Part shown: piece after piece, positions 36,032-43,812 of the stretch
Position numbering within the stretch: the stretch's first letter is position 1
Layout: every line of letters begins with the position of its first letter
Source: CBDHGY01 sp965263325
GTDB lineage: Bacteria; Pseudomonadota; Alphaproteobacteria; Caulobacterales; Hyphomonadaceae
Assembly (NCBI GenBank): GCA_965263325.1
Contig: CBDHGY010000002.1
Coordinates: 1,984,001 to 2,048,000, forward strand
Reading direction: 5' to 3'
DNA: 64,000 nucleotides
The notes under the pieces: generated by a model
Seen by the model: the letters and a program-made list of their open reading frames with translations, nothing else
Told to the model about the DNA's origin: nothing
Databases searched by the model: none
Program-made: the position numbers and the translations under genes

Positions 36032-36760
36032 TCATGCGGGCGTTTGAAAGAGATAGTATCCAAATCCGAGAGTATATTGCCCCCAACGCTCATAAGCCTG
36101 ATACCAATCCTTCGCATCACCTAGCGCTGCAGCGGCACTTTCGTCAGCCGGATTACCACTCAATTTGATCTCAGCACGGCGAAGATGGTCGCTTTCGAAC
36201 TTGTCCCATTCTTGCCGGGTCGCGCGCCAGCTTTCAATATGGCGCAATCCAATCGCCTCTGCCCGTTCAATGTTCTCATCAAAAGTAGGGTAGATGCCGA
36301 CGGGTTCTCCGAGGATCTCCAAATATTGTGAGGCCGGTTCCTGCTCCCAAAAGCACTCACCGACCAATATAAATCTGTTGGGCCGCGTCCTTTCGCTTAG
36401 TCGCTCAAGTGCGGATGGATAGGCCAGTTCTCCGTTCGCAAATGCGTGAGTTGAGCCCAAGCATATCGTTGCTGAGAATGGACCGCTTTCCAATTCCAAA
36501 TCCGTCAGGTTTGCGGTATCCAATTGAACTTTTTCTGATTGCTGAAGGCTGTCGGCTCTGGCGCGGCCGAAGGTCAGCGCCTCTTCATCTATGTCTATTC
36601 CTCGGCCATGACATCCCGTTGTTCTGACAAGATTGATTAGGAATTCAGCGCGTCCGCACCCAGCATCAAGCACCACATCATTCGGGCCAACTTTTAGCGC
36701 AGAACATAATTCATCGGCTCTTCGTTGGGATAAGGGGCAATTATAAGGTGTAAGATCCAT
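36032..36760 (-). CDS. SAM-dependent methyltransferase, class I
   Basis: A 242-residue protein with a Rossmann SAM site VVLDAGCGRAEFLINL, acidic follow-up GIDIDEEALTFGRARA, and ATICLGSTHAFANGE. Resembles small-molecule methyltransferases of the UbiE/methyltransf_25 group. No recognised substrate motif. No strong Shine-Dalgarno before ATG 36760. It ends 33 bases from slt. Confidence 0.8.
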   Translation of the reverse strand: MDLTPYNCPLSQRRADELCSALKVGPNDVVLDAGCGRAEFLINLVRTTGCHGRGIDIDEEALTFGRARADSLQQSEKVQLDTANLTDLELESGPFSATICLGSTHAFANGELAYPSALERLSERTRPNRFILVGECFWEQEPASQYLEILGEPVGIYPTFDENIERAEAIGLRHIESWRATRQEWDKFESDHLRRAEIKLSGNPADESAAAALGDAKDWYQAYERWGQYTLGFGYYLFQTPA

Positions 36761-36894
36761 ATGGATTAGTGTGAAACACCAATTCTATGCGGGTCAAATT
36801 ATAATTTGAGTGTCCGTTTTCGGACGCATCGAATGCTCTCGCTTAGCCATCTTGTGTGTCAGCTAATGGCCAAAAATGCCCATGTGCAAACGTC

Positions 36895-37383
36895 TTAAAC
36901 CTCGGTCCACTTTTCGAAACGCTCGGCAACCTTTTCATAGACCGGGCGTTTGAACGGCACGATCAGCGACGGCGCCTCGCCAAGCATCGCCCAGCGCCAG
37001 GCATCAAATTCCGGCGTGTGACGGTCAAGCCGAACATCGCTGTCAGAGCCTTTGAACCGCAGCGCAAACCATTTTTGCCGTTGGCCAAGATACGGCCCGC
37101 CGAGGCGCTTTTTCAGGCCGGGCGGGAAATCATAATAGATCCAGTCTTCGGTTTCTTCGAGAATCTCGACTAGTTTTCCCGGCACACCCACTTCTTCCTC
37201 AAGCTCTCGCAGGGCCGCCTCATCCGGGCGCTCACCCTTGTCGATGCCCCCTTGCGGCATCTGCCATTGGAAAGGCCCCGAGCCATTCACACGCCGCCCC
37301 AAAAAGACATGCCCCGCCTTAGAAAACAGGGCGAGGCCGACATTGGGTCTATAAAGTGCTGGGTTTCTTTTTTTCTTGCTCAA
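36895..37383 (-). CDS. rppH: RNA pyrophosphohydrolase
   Basis: Nudix enzyme that removes pyrophosphate from 5'-triphosphate mRNA and so triggers decay. It is 162 residues from a TTG start that overlaps the stop of the deacetylase gene (TTGA). The Nudix box GGIDKGERPDEAALRELEEE plus VG is complete, and YRPNVGLALFSKAGHVFLGR and the C-terminal KRPVYEKVAERF fit RppH. Usual last gene of the envC-ctpA-deacetylase-rppH run. Confidence 0.94.
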   Translation of the reverse strand: MSKKKRNPALYRPNVGLALFSKAGHVFLGRRVNGSGPFQWQMPQGGIDKGERPDEAALRELEEEVGVPGKLVEILEETEDWIYYDFPPGLKKRLGGPYLGQRQKWFALRFKGSDSDVRLDRHTPEFDAWRWAMLGEAPSLIVPFKRPVYEKVAERFEKWTEV

Positions 37384-38693
37384 CGCGCACCATCCGAAGT
37401 TGCAGCCCGGGCCGTAGCGGCCGTGACAGGCTGAACTTTCGGAACGCTTAGAACGCTGGAAGCAGGTGCTAGCAGAATTCCTTTCGACTCGAGCCGTTCA
37501 GCCCAAGCTTTTACCGTATCGATCGTGATGGGATAAGGGAAGCCCGTTCCGAGCGCTTTACCATTCTTCATGGCGCGGCGCTCGAGCTCGCGCAGGCGCT
37601 CTTCAATCGCAATGCCATCTGATTGCGCGTCGATCACATCCCCCGAAATCGCATAATGTACCTTCGCATCCGCTGCAGCACTTGCGAACACCGAACCCGG
37701 AAGATTGCCGGATTCGATCAGTCCGACACCTCGCGCGGCAAGCTCCTTCATCACGGGAGCCACCGCGCTGGCATCTGACGCAAACTTGCCGCCTTCGTAA
37801 TTCATGATCGCAAAATAGCCATCAGCGCGCGAAAGCGCCCATGCCAGGTTGCTCACATTGTCGTCTGATGAAAGCTCCGTCGATAACTGGCGCGGATGCG
37901 CATTGCGGCGACCCGCGTCATAGGCTTCCATCGGAGCTTCAATGATGACTTCATGTCCAGCGGCGCGGGCGCGGCGAACAAGTGTTCTGAGGTTCGCGGC
38001 GTTCGCCACAAATGACAGGGTGATCTCGGGTGGCAGCTCTTCGATCGCGGCGTTGGTGTAGCGGCCATTACTCTTGAGCCCAAGCCCCCCGATGACGAGC
38101 GAAACAGTCGGTTTGCCTTCCGGGTTAGAAAAAGGACGTGCATAGGCGGCGCGCACCGTGCGGCCATCCTTGCTAATGACGGGCAGTTTGCTTCCGGCTG
38201 TCCGCTGATAGAGGCCTTCGGTGGAGATAGGCTTCGGCGGTTCAGCTTTGGCTAGGGTTTTGGCCGCCGCTTGCTCTGTCACCTGGCTAAGCGATTGGCC
38301 CGCCTGCACGAACTTTCCATTGATGCGAATGCCCTCGACGGTAGGCTCTACAGGCGATGGCACAGAGATGTACTGGGCCTCATCGCCCGGCATCGATACG
38401 TCTAATGTGGGTTCATCAATCGCGTCCGGCTCGAACGCTGCTTCGTGAAGCTCAGGTTCGAGTTCAGCAAGTTGAATCTCATCTTGAAGCCGGCCTGCAA
38501 GACCTGGCTCCTCCTCCGGTGAAGCTTCAAAAAGAGCGATGACCTGGCGCGGTCCAGCAGCACTCGCATCCCCTGTGAGATGTACGCCCGCGCCGATGAC
38601 AGCGGCGACACCGCCAAAAACTGAAAGGCTCAAGCCTGCATGCAGCAGTCCGGAGCGAAAAGGGGATGGTTCGCGGTGATTGCCTCGCGCCAT
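37380..38693 (-). CDS. Divergent polysaccharide deacetylase family protein
   Basis: A 437-residue protein: basic N-terminus, one membrane helix (about 18-40), a long variable acidic linker, and a C-terminal NodB-like domain (about 190-410; KPTVSLVIGGLGLKSNGRYT, PPEITLSFVANA, HEVIIEAPMEAYD). It belongs to the divergent family next to ctpA in proteobacteria, thought to act in cell-wall or envelope remodelling. Overlaps rppH by 4 bases. Confidence 0.88.
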   Translation of the reverse strand: MARGNHREPSPFRSGLLHAGLSLSVFGGVAAVIGAGVHLTGDASAAGPRQVIALFEASPEEEPGLAGRLQDEIQLAELEPELHEAAFEPDAIDEPTLDVSMPGDEAQYISVPSPVEPTVEGIRINGKFVQAGQSLSQVTEQAAAKTLAKAEPPKPISTEGLYQRTAGSKLPVISKDGRTVRAAYARPFSNPEGKPTVSLVIGGLGLKSNGRYTNAAIEELPPEITLSFVANAANLRTLVRRARAAGHEVIIEAPMEAYDAGRRNAHPRQLSTELSSDDNVSNLAWALSRADGYFAIMNYEGGKFASDASAVAPVMKELAARGVGLIESGNLPGSVFASAAADAKVHYAISGDVIDAQSDGIAIEERLRELERRAMKNGKALGTGFPYPITIDTVKAWAERLESKGILLAPASSVLSVPKVQPVTAATARAATSDGAR

Positions 38694-38847
38694 AAGTTTA
38701 CGCCTCTAAATCATCTGAGAAATCTCTGACGCTCAGATTGGTCGCAAAGCGTTAACAAACCCCAAAAATGGGTTAAACGAACCGATCAAATTGCCCGCTT
38801 TTATTGGGGTTATAGCGTTAACTTTTGGTTAGGCGTTAAGGCGTGAC

Positions 38848-40170
38848 CTACCCTCGATTTCCGCCAGTGCTTGCCATGGCGGAGCCTGTTCGCAGCAGCT
38901 CCAATGCTTTTTCAAGCTGGAAATCATCGCCTTCATAGTCTTCTGGCGGCATTTGGTCGGGAATACTCGGCCCCTCAACTTCGCCTTCGATCTCGCTGTC
39001 GAGTGCATTTGGCAATGCAGCTTCTGAGAACCGTTTCAGCTTGGCAATGTCTTCGTCCGTATAGCGCTGGTTGGAAACTTCGATATCCGGCGTAATTCCC
39101 AGAGCCTGGATCGATTTGGCTGAAGGGGTGTAGTACTTTGCCGTCGTCAAACGAACCGCGCCGCGCTCTGCACCGAGCGGGATTACCGTTTGAACAGAGC
39201 CTTTCCCGAAGCTGCGCATCCCGAGAATACGTGCGCGCTGGCGATCTTGCAGGGCACCAGCAACGATTTCAGCGGCGGACGCCGATCCACCATTGATCAG
39301 GACCACAATCGGCACGCCTTTGAACTCCTCACCGCGGCGAGCATTATAGCGTTCGATATCGGTTGGACGCCGGCCAATGGTTGAAACGACTTCGCCGCCT
39401 GACAAAAACACGTCAGACACCGACACCGCCTGGTCCAAGAGACCGCCACCATTATTGCGAAGATCAAGCACGATGCCTTTCGGCTTGCCTGGAATATCGC
39501 TCTTTATCTTATCGATCGCGTCATCAAGCAATTCAGTTGTGCGCTCGTTAAACGTCGAAATTCGGATGTATCCAATGTCGTCATCCTCAATCCGGGCAAC
39601 GACTGATTTCGGCTGGATTTTCTCGCGCGTCAGGGTGACGTCGAACGGATCTTCACCAGCCCGCAGAACCGTTAGCGTAATGTCTGTTCCAATTGGGCCG
39701 CGCATTTCTTTGACAGCCTCGCTGAGCGTTTGGCCGACAATTGGCTTGCCGTTGATTGAGGTGAACAGATCACCTGGCTGCAAACCGGCGCGGCTTGCCG
39801 GCGTATCATCCATAGGTGTAACAACTTTCACAAAGCCATCTTCCATCGTCACTTCGATACCCAGACCGCCATACTCACCGGAGGTTTGAACCTGCATTGA
39901 GCGGAAATCGTCTGGCGACATATATCCCGAGTGCGGATCAAGCGAAGATAGCATCCCGTCAATGGCCGCTTCCATCGCTTCAGCTTCGTTGATCTCAACC
40001 ACATAGTCAGATTGAGCAAGCGATAGGATGGTCGCGAAAAGATCCAGTTTGCCATAGGTTTCCTGGCGCGGGTCGACAGGTGAAGGCTCGCTCCAGCCAT
40101 TCGATGCGATCCCCGTTACGCCGAGCCCAATTAAAGCTCCAAAGGCGACGCCTGATAACCAAGACTTCAT
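38848..40170 (-). CDS. ctpA: C-terminal processing protease, S41 family
   Basis: Periplasmic serine protease that trims proteins, often peptidoglycan hydrolases. It is 440 residues: signal or anchor at the N-terminus, PDZ domain (about 85-175; GGLGIEVTMEDGFVKVV, RAGLQPGDLFTSING), and the catalytic core with nucleophile in INGGSASAAEIVAGALQD and general base Lys in MRSFGKGSVQTVIPL. Follows the EnvC-like gene, whose product or partners may be substrates. Confidence 0.94.
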   Translation of the reverse strand: MKSWLSGVAFGALIGLGVTGIASNGWSEPSPVDPRQETYGKLDLFATILSLAQSDYVVEINEAEAMEAAIDGMLSSLDPHSGYMSPDDFRSMQVQTSGEYGGLGIEVTMEDGFVKVVTPMDDTPASRAGLQPGDLFTSINGKPIVGQTLSEAVKEMRGPIGTDITLTVLRAGEDPFDVTLTREKIQPKSVVARIEDDDIGYIRISTFNERTTELLDDAIDKIKSDIPGKPKGIVLDLRNNGGGLLDQAVSVSDVFLSGGEVVSTIGRRPTDIERYNARRGEEFKGVPIVVLINGGSASAAEIVAGALQDRQRARILGMRSFGKGSVQTVIPLGAERGAVRLTTAKYYTPSAKSIQALGITPDIEVSNQRYTDEDIAKLKRFSEAALPNALDSEIEGEVEGPSIPDQMPPEDYEGDDFQLEKALELLRTGSAMASTGGNRG

Positions 40171-40204
40171 GGGGTAACTCCTCTAATCCTCAATTGGCAG
40201 TCGC

Positions 40205-41422
40205 CTACCGCTTCATCCATTTTGCAGGGTTCATCGGACGACCGTCCTTTCGAACCTCTAAGGTAAGTTCCGGCGGTGGAGACGTGCGGTCTGCCATAAT
40301 GCCCACAGGCTCACCTGCCTTGACTGTCTGTCCGGGCGTTCCAAAAATCGTGCCCATTCCATACAATAATATATGGTAGCCATCACTCGTTCGCAAAATC
40401 AACAACTGACCGTAGCTGCGAAAAGGCTCGGCATGCCGAATCTGCCCATCAACTGGGGCAATTACCTGTGCTCCCGGCCGGGTAACAATTGTGATACCTT
40501 CAGCTTTGCCGCCTCCCGGGGTGCGATCCCCCCAGTTTTGAGCCACCAATCCAGAAGTTGGTCGCATCATTGAGCCAATATCCGCCTCACCAAGCGGTTT
40601 CAGTCCTTTCGGGACTGGTTTTGACGTGCGGCGAGGTGTTCGAATAGGTGATTTTGACGGATCGAGCGCGGCAAGCTGTTTCCGCGGCTTAGGCTTGGAA
40701 CGCGGTGATGACGGCGCGTTTGCCTCCAGACCAGCAACCAGCGCCTTCAAACTGTCAGCCTTGCTGGAGATTTCTGCGACTTTTTTCCGCAGCGTCTCAG
40801 CCTCTGAGGAGAGATCTTCAAAGTGCGCACGTTTCGCCAGTGCAAGTTTTTCGATTTCAGCAGTTTTCAGGGCGAGCGTAGCTTCTGCTGCGCTGAGACG
40901 CGCCTGCTCGCGGCGGATTTGTCGCTCAAGCATCGTAAGCTGCTTAATTTCCTTGGCCAGACTTTCGCTACGAGCCTGTAGGCGCGGCGTGACGTGGCTA
41001 AGCAGCATCGCGGTCTGAACCGCGTCGCTGGCTTTTCCGGGAGACACGATCAGAGAGGGCGGCCGCCGCCCGCCTTGCAGCACCAAAGCCGATACCAGAT
41101 CTTTAATCGCAACCTCATCCTCGGCAAGTTCGCCCTGCGCAGAAGACAGACGCGTCGAAAGGTCGATAAGTTTGCGCTCTGAGTTCGCAGCAATCTCTTC
41201 GCGGCGGCGACTTTCCGCTGCAGCAGCAATGAGCTTTGTGTCAACATTGGTCATATCGACTTCGGAGGTATGCGCCGCATCCTCCAACGCCTTTAATTGA
41301 GCCACTGCGGCAGCGCGCTCTGCTTCGAGCGCATCCAGTTCGGCGCGGTCAAAATCTACCGGCCCTGCCGCCATCAAAGCGATTGCCGCGCAGGCAAGGA
41401 AAGGACGAAGACTGACACGCAT
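40205..41422 (-). CDS. EnvC-like murein hydrolase activator with degenerate LytM domain
   Basis: A 405-residue periplasmic protein: signal peptide (FLACAAIALMAAG), two long coiled-coil stretches (about 25-240), a basic Pro-rich linker, and a C-terminal LytM/M23 fold (about 280-400). Zinc ligands are missing: the final HxH position reads ELTLEVRKDG, and the first His-Asp pair is absent, while GYHILLYGMG remains. Such degenerate domains activate amidases during septum splitting instead of cutting peptidoglycan. In order with ctpA. Confidence 0.88.
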   Translation of the reverse strand: MRVSLRPFLACAAIALMAAGPVDFDRAELDALEAERAAAVAQLKALEDAAHTSEVDMTNVDTKLIAAAAESRRREEIAANSERKLIDLSTRLSSAQGELAEDEVAIKDLVSALVLQGGRRPPSLIVSPGKASDAVQTAMLLSHVTPRLQARSESLAKEIKQLTMLERQIRREQARLSAAEATLALKTAEIEKLALAKRAHFEDLSSEAETLRKKVAEISSKADSLKALVAGLEANAPSSPRSKPKPRKQLAALDPSKSPIRTPRRTSKPVPKGLKPLGEADIGSMMRPTSGLVAQNWGDRTPGGGKAEGITIVTRPGAQVIAPVDGQIRHAEPFRSYGQLLILRTSDGYHILLYGMGTIFGTPGQTVKAGEPVGIMADRTSPPPELTLEVRKDGRPMNPAKWMKR

Positions 41423-41479
41423 CCCCTCTTAGTAACGCGAGGGGATGACTGCGGGATTAACTAAACACTCTGAAAATGT

Positions 41480-42898
41480 TTATTCCGTGCCCAGAGTATC
41501 TTCACCAGTCTTACGCAAATCCCATCCGCTCTCTGCAACGACGTAGGCAAACGCTGCGTAGACGGCAACATTCTGACGGAACGCATCCGGCACGATTTTA
41601 TCAAATGTGTCATCGGGGGTGTGGTGATAATCGAAATAGTCGAGCCCGTTCTGGCGAGGGGTCACAACCGGAACACCGGCGCGGCGCAAAACACCAATAT
41701 CGGGTCCGCCGCGTGCACGGTTGTCTCCAGGGCCGACACCAAGCGGCTGCAGCACGGCATGCAAGTCTGCCGCATACTCCAAAGCGCCCTCTCCAAAGCG
41801 TGTCTGGAAACTCCAAATCCTGTCTGCACCAAAATCAGATTCAGAGGCTAGAATGTGATTTGGCAAATTTTCAGCATGCTGGCGCGCATAAGCTGCGCCG
41901 CCAAACAGACCTACTTCTTCGGCTCCGTAAAGCACAACGCGAATGGTACGGCGCGGGGCTTCTCCCTGCTCCATGATCAGTTTAGCCGCGCCGACAACAA
42001 TGCCGCATCCTGCCCCATCATCGAGCGCACCGGTTCCCAGGTCCCAGCTGTCGAGATGACAGCCGATCAGCACAATCTCGTCAGGATCTGTTCGCCCAAC
42101 AATCTCGCCGATAACGTTGCCAGATGGCGCGCCTTCATAAGCCTCAACCTGAATGTTCACGTTCACTGTCACCGGGCCGCGCTCTAGCAGGCGCGTTAGC
42201 TGATCAGCATCTGGCGGTGAAATCGCAGCAGCAGGCAAAGCGCCAAGCGGCCCTTGTCGGTTCATACCACCTGTATGCGCCATCCGGTGATACTGGGTGC
42301 CGACGGACCGAATGAGGCACGCCAATCCACCCTTTTCTGCGGACACACCCGCGCAATCCCTTCGCTTCATGTTAGCAACGCCGTAGCCGGACCCATCTTG
42401 TGTCCGGGTCATCAATTCGTCGATGAAAACAATTTTGCCCGCAACCTCAGAATCATCTGCAGCCTGGAGCTTGGCCATAGAAGCAAAGCGTATCAGCTCA
42501 GCTTCGATCCCGCCTTCAGGAGTGGCGCGCGAGCCCCCAAGCGCTGTCGCTACGATTGGCTGTGGATTTTCGCCAACAATCATTACGCTTTCCGATATTC
42601 GTGACCAGAATGGAATTTTAAAAGGCTCCGTACGAACATTCTGAAAGCCGAGAGCTTTGAGCTCAGCCTCTGCCCATACACGCGCCCGAGCTTCTGCCTC
42701 CGATCCGGCAAGACGTGGGCCGATTTCAGTCGTAAGATCCTCGACGAATTGCAAGCCGACGTCATCCGTCCCTGCCGCTTCGATCAGGCGTTCTGCTTTC
42801 GCCTTTATGGCATCAGTATAGCCGGGGTCTTCGTTGACTTGAGCGGTGCACCCAACCGCAAGACACACCAACGCACCGATCAATAGCGATTTGTTCAT
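41480..42898 (-). CDS. M28 family metallopeptidase lipoprotein
   Basis: A 472-residue exported aminopeptidase-like enzyme. ATG 42898 gives a lipoprotein signal (MNKSLLIGALVCLAVGC) with Shine-Dalgarno AAAGGG upstream; a longer frame to 42946 is less likely. Zinc-site motifs are present: LIGCHLDSWDLGTGALDDGA (His and Asp), ILYGAEEVG-like VLYGAEEVGLFGG (Glu pair) and the late His in YFDYHHTPDDT. Resembles bacterial glutamate carboxypeptidase-like members; probably degrades peptides in the periplasm. Confidence 0.92.
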   Translation of the reverse strand: MNKSLLIGALVCLAVGCTAQVNEDPGYTDAIKAKAERLIEAAGTDDVGLQFVEDLTTEIGPRLAGSEAEARARVWAEAELKALGFQNVRTEPFKIPFWSRISESVMIVGENPQPIVATALGGSRATPEGGIEAELIRFASMAKLQAADDSEVAGKIVFIDELMTRTQDGSGYGVANMKRRDCAGVSAEKGGLACLIRSVGTQYHRMAHTGGMNRQGPLGALPAAAISPPDADQLTRLLERGPVTVNVNIQVEAYEGAPSGNVIGEIVGRTDPDEIVLIGCHLDSWDLGTGALDDGAGCGIVVGAAKLIMEQGEAPRRTIRVVLYGAEEVGLFGGAAYARQHAENLPNHILASESDFGADRIWSFQTRFGEGALEYAADLHAVLQPLGVGPGDNRARGGPDIGVLRRAGVPVVTPRQNGLDYFDYHHTPDDTFDKIVPDAFRQNVAVYAAFAYVVAESGWDLRKTGEDTLGTE

Positions 42899-42969
42899 CT
42901 GCACGCCCTTTCTTTCATTTGAGCTTTTATCTAGCTCGGAAACCAATTTTCATCTAGGTCACGTCTACT

Positions 42970-43692
42970 ATGACGTTACCACCCTTGCGAATAAATCCTG
43001 CCATCGATCCGGCCGACTTCGCGCCTGCCTACGCATCGCGCAAATTTGTTCAGATCCCGGAATTGTTTGAACCGCACATCGCTTCTGCCATTTTTGAGGC
43101 CGTTCAGTCTGTCCCGTGGCGGTTATGTTATCACGATCCCGACCAGGGCGTAGTCCAGCTGACGCAGGAAAACATCCAATCGATTGGTCAGCAAGGTATG
43201 GCAGAGCGCATGCAAAAGGTGATGGCGCTCGCTTCGCGAAATCATGGCTATTGCTACAACACTTATCATCTGACTGAGCACGCCGACCCCTCTCATCCGA
43301 TCCATCAACTCACGGAATTTCTGCAAAGAGATGAGTTCCTGAATTTTGGCGGGAAAATTATTGAGCACGCAAACCTCACGCAGGTGGACGCGCATGCGAC
43401 GCTCTACACGCGCGGGAGCTTCCTCACACGCCACGTTGATGAGGGCCTTAATCGAGAGCGCCGCGCTGCCTTCACGCTTAGCTTCTGCGAGAATTGGCAA
43501 ACCGATTGGGGGGGCTTGCTGATGTTTCTCGATCAACAGACAACCGACGTCACATCAGCATGGGTGCCGCGGTTCAATACGCTGACGATTTTCGACGGAC
43601 TACGCGTTCATTCGGTAAGTCCGGTCGCGCCCTTTGCAGGAGCCGGGCGCTATTCAATTGCAGGCTGGTTCCGGGACGATCCAAGAGATTAA
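42970..43692 (+). CDS. 2-oxoglutarate/Fe(II)-dependent oxygenase
   Basis: A 240-residue double-stranded beta-helix oxygenase. Iron ligands His and Asp in LTRHVDEGLNRERRA and a later His in GLRVHSVSPV, with the 2-oxoglutarate-binding Arg in GRYSIAGWFRDD. It resembles prolyl-hydroxylase / Tpa1-like proteins. Target unknown. A perfect hairpin directly follows the stop. Confidence 0.87.
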   Translation: MTLPPLRINPAIDPADFAPAYASRKFVQIPELFEPHIASAIFEAVQSVPWRLCYHDPDQGVVQLTQENIQSIGQQGMAERMQKVMALASRNHGYCYNTYHLTEHADPSHPIHQLTEFLQRDEFLNFGGKIIEHANLTQVDAHATLYTRGSFLTRHVDEGLNRERRAAFTLSFCENWQTDWGGLLMFLDQQTTDVTSAWVPRFNTLTIFDGLRVHSVSPVAPFAGAGRYSIAGWFRDDPRD

Positions 43693-43695
43693 ATC

Positions 43696-43719
43696 TTGCG
43701 CACAAATGGCCGTGCGCAA
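43696..43719 (+). terminator. Perfect hairpin after the 2OG oxygenase gene
   Basis: TTGCGCAC / GTGCGCAA, an 8-bp perfect stem with an 8-base loop, starting 4 bases after the stop codon. No T-run follows, so it may be a processing or Rho-assisted end. Confidence 0.45.
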
Positions 43720-43812
43720 CGATCCAAACCACCCTTAAAATTCATTTCCCCAATTAATTGAGTTCGCTTTTCAGCGGCCTCCTGAAAGCTAATAACAGCA
43801 ACAGGAAGGGAA

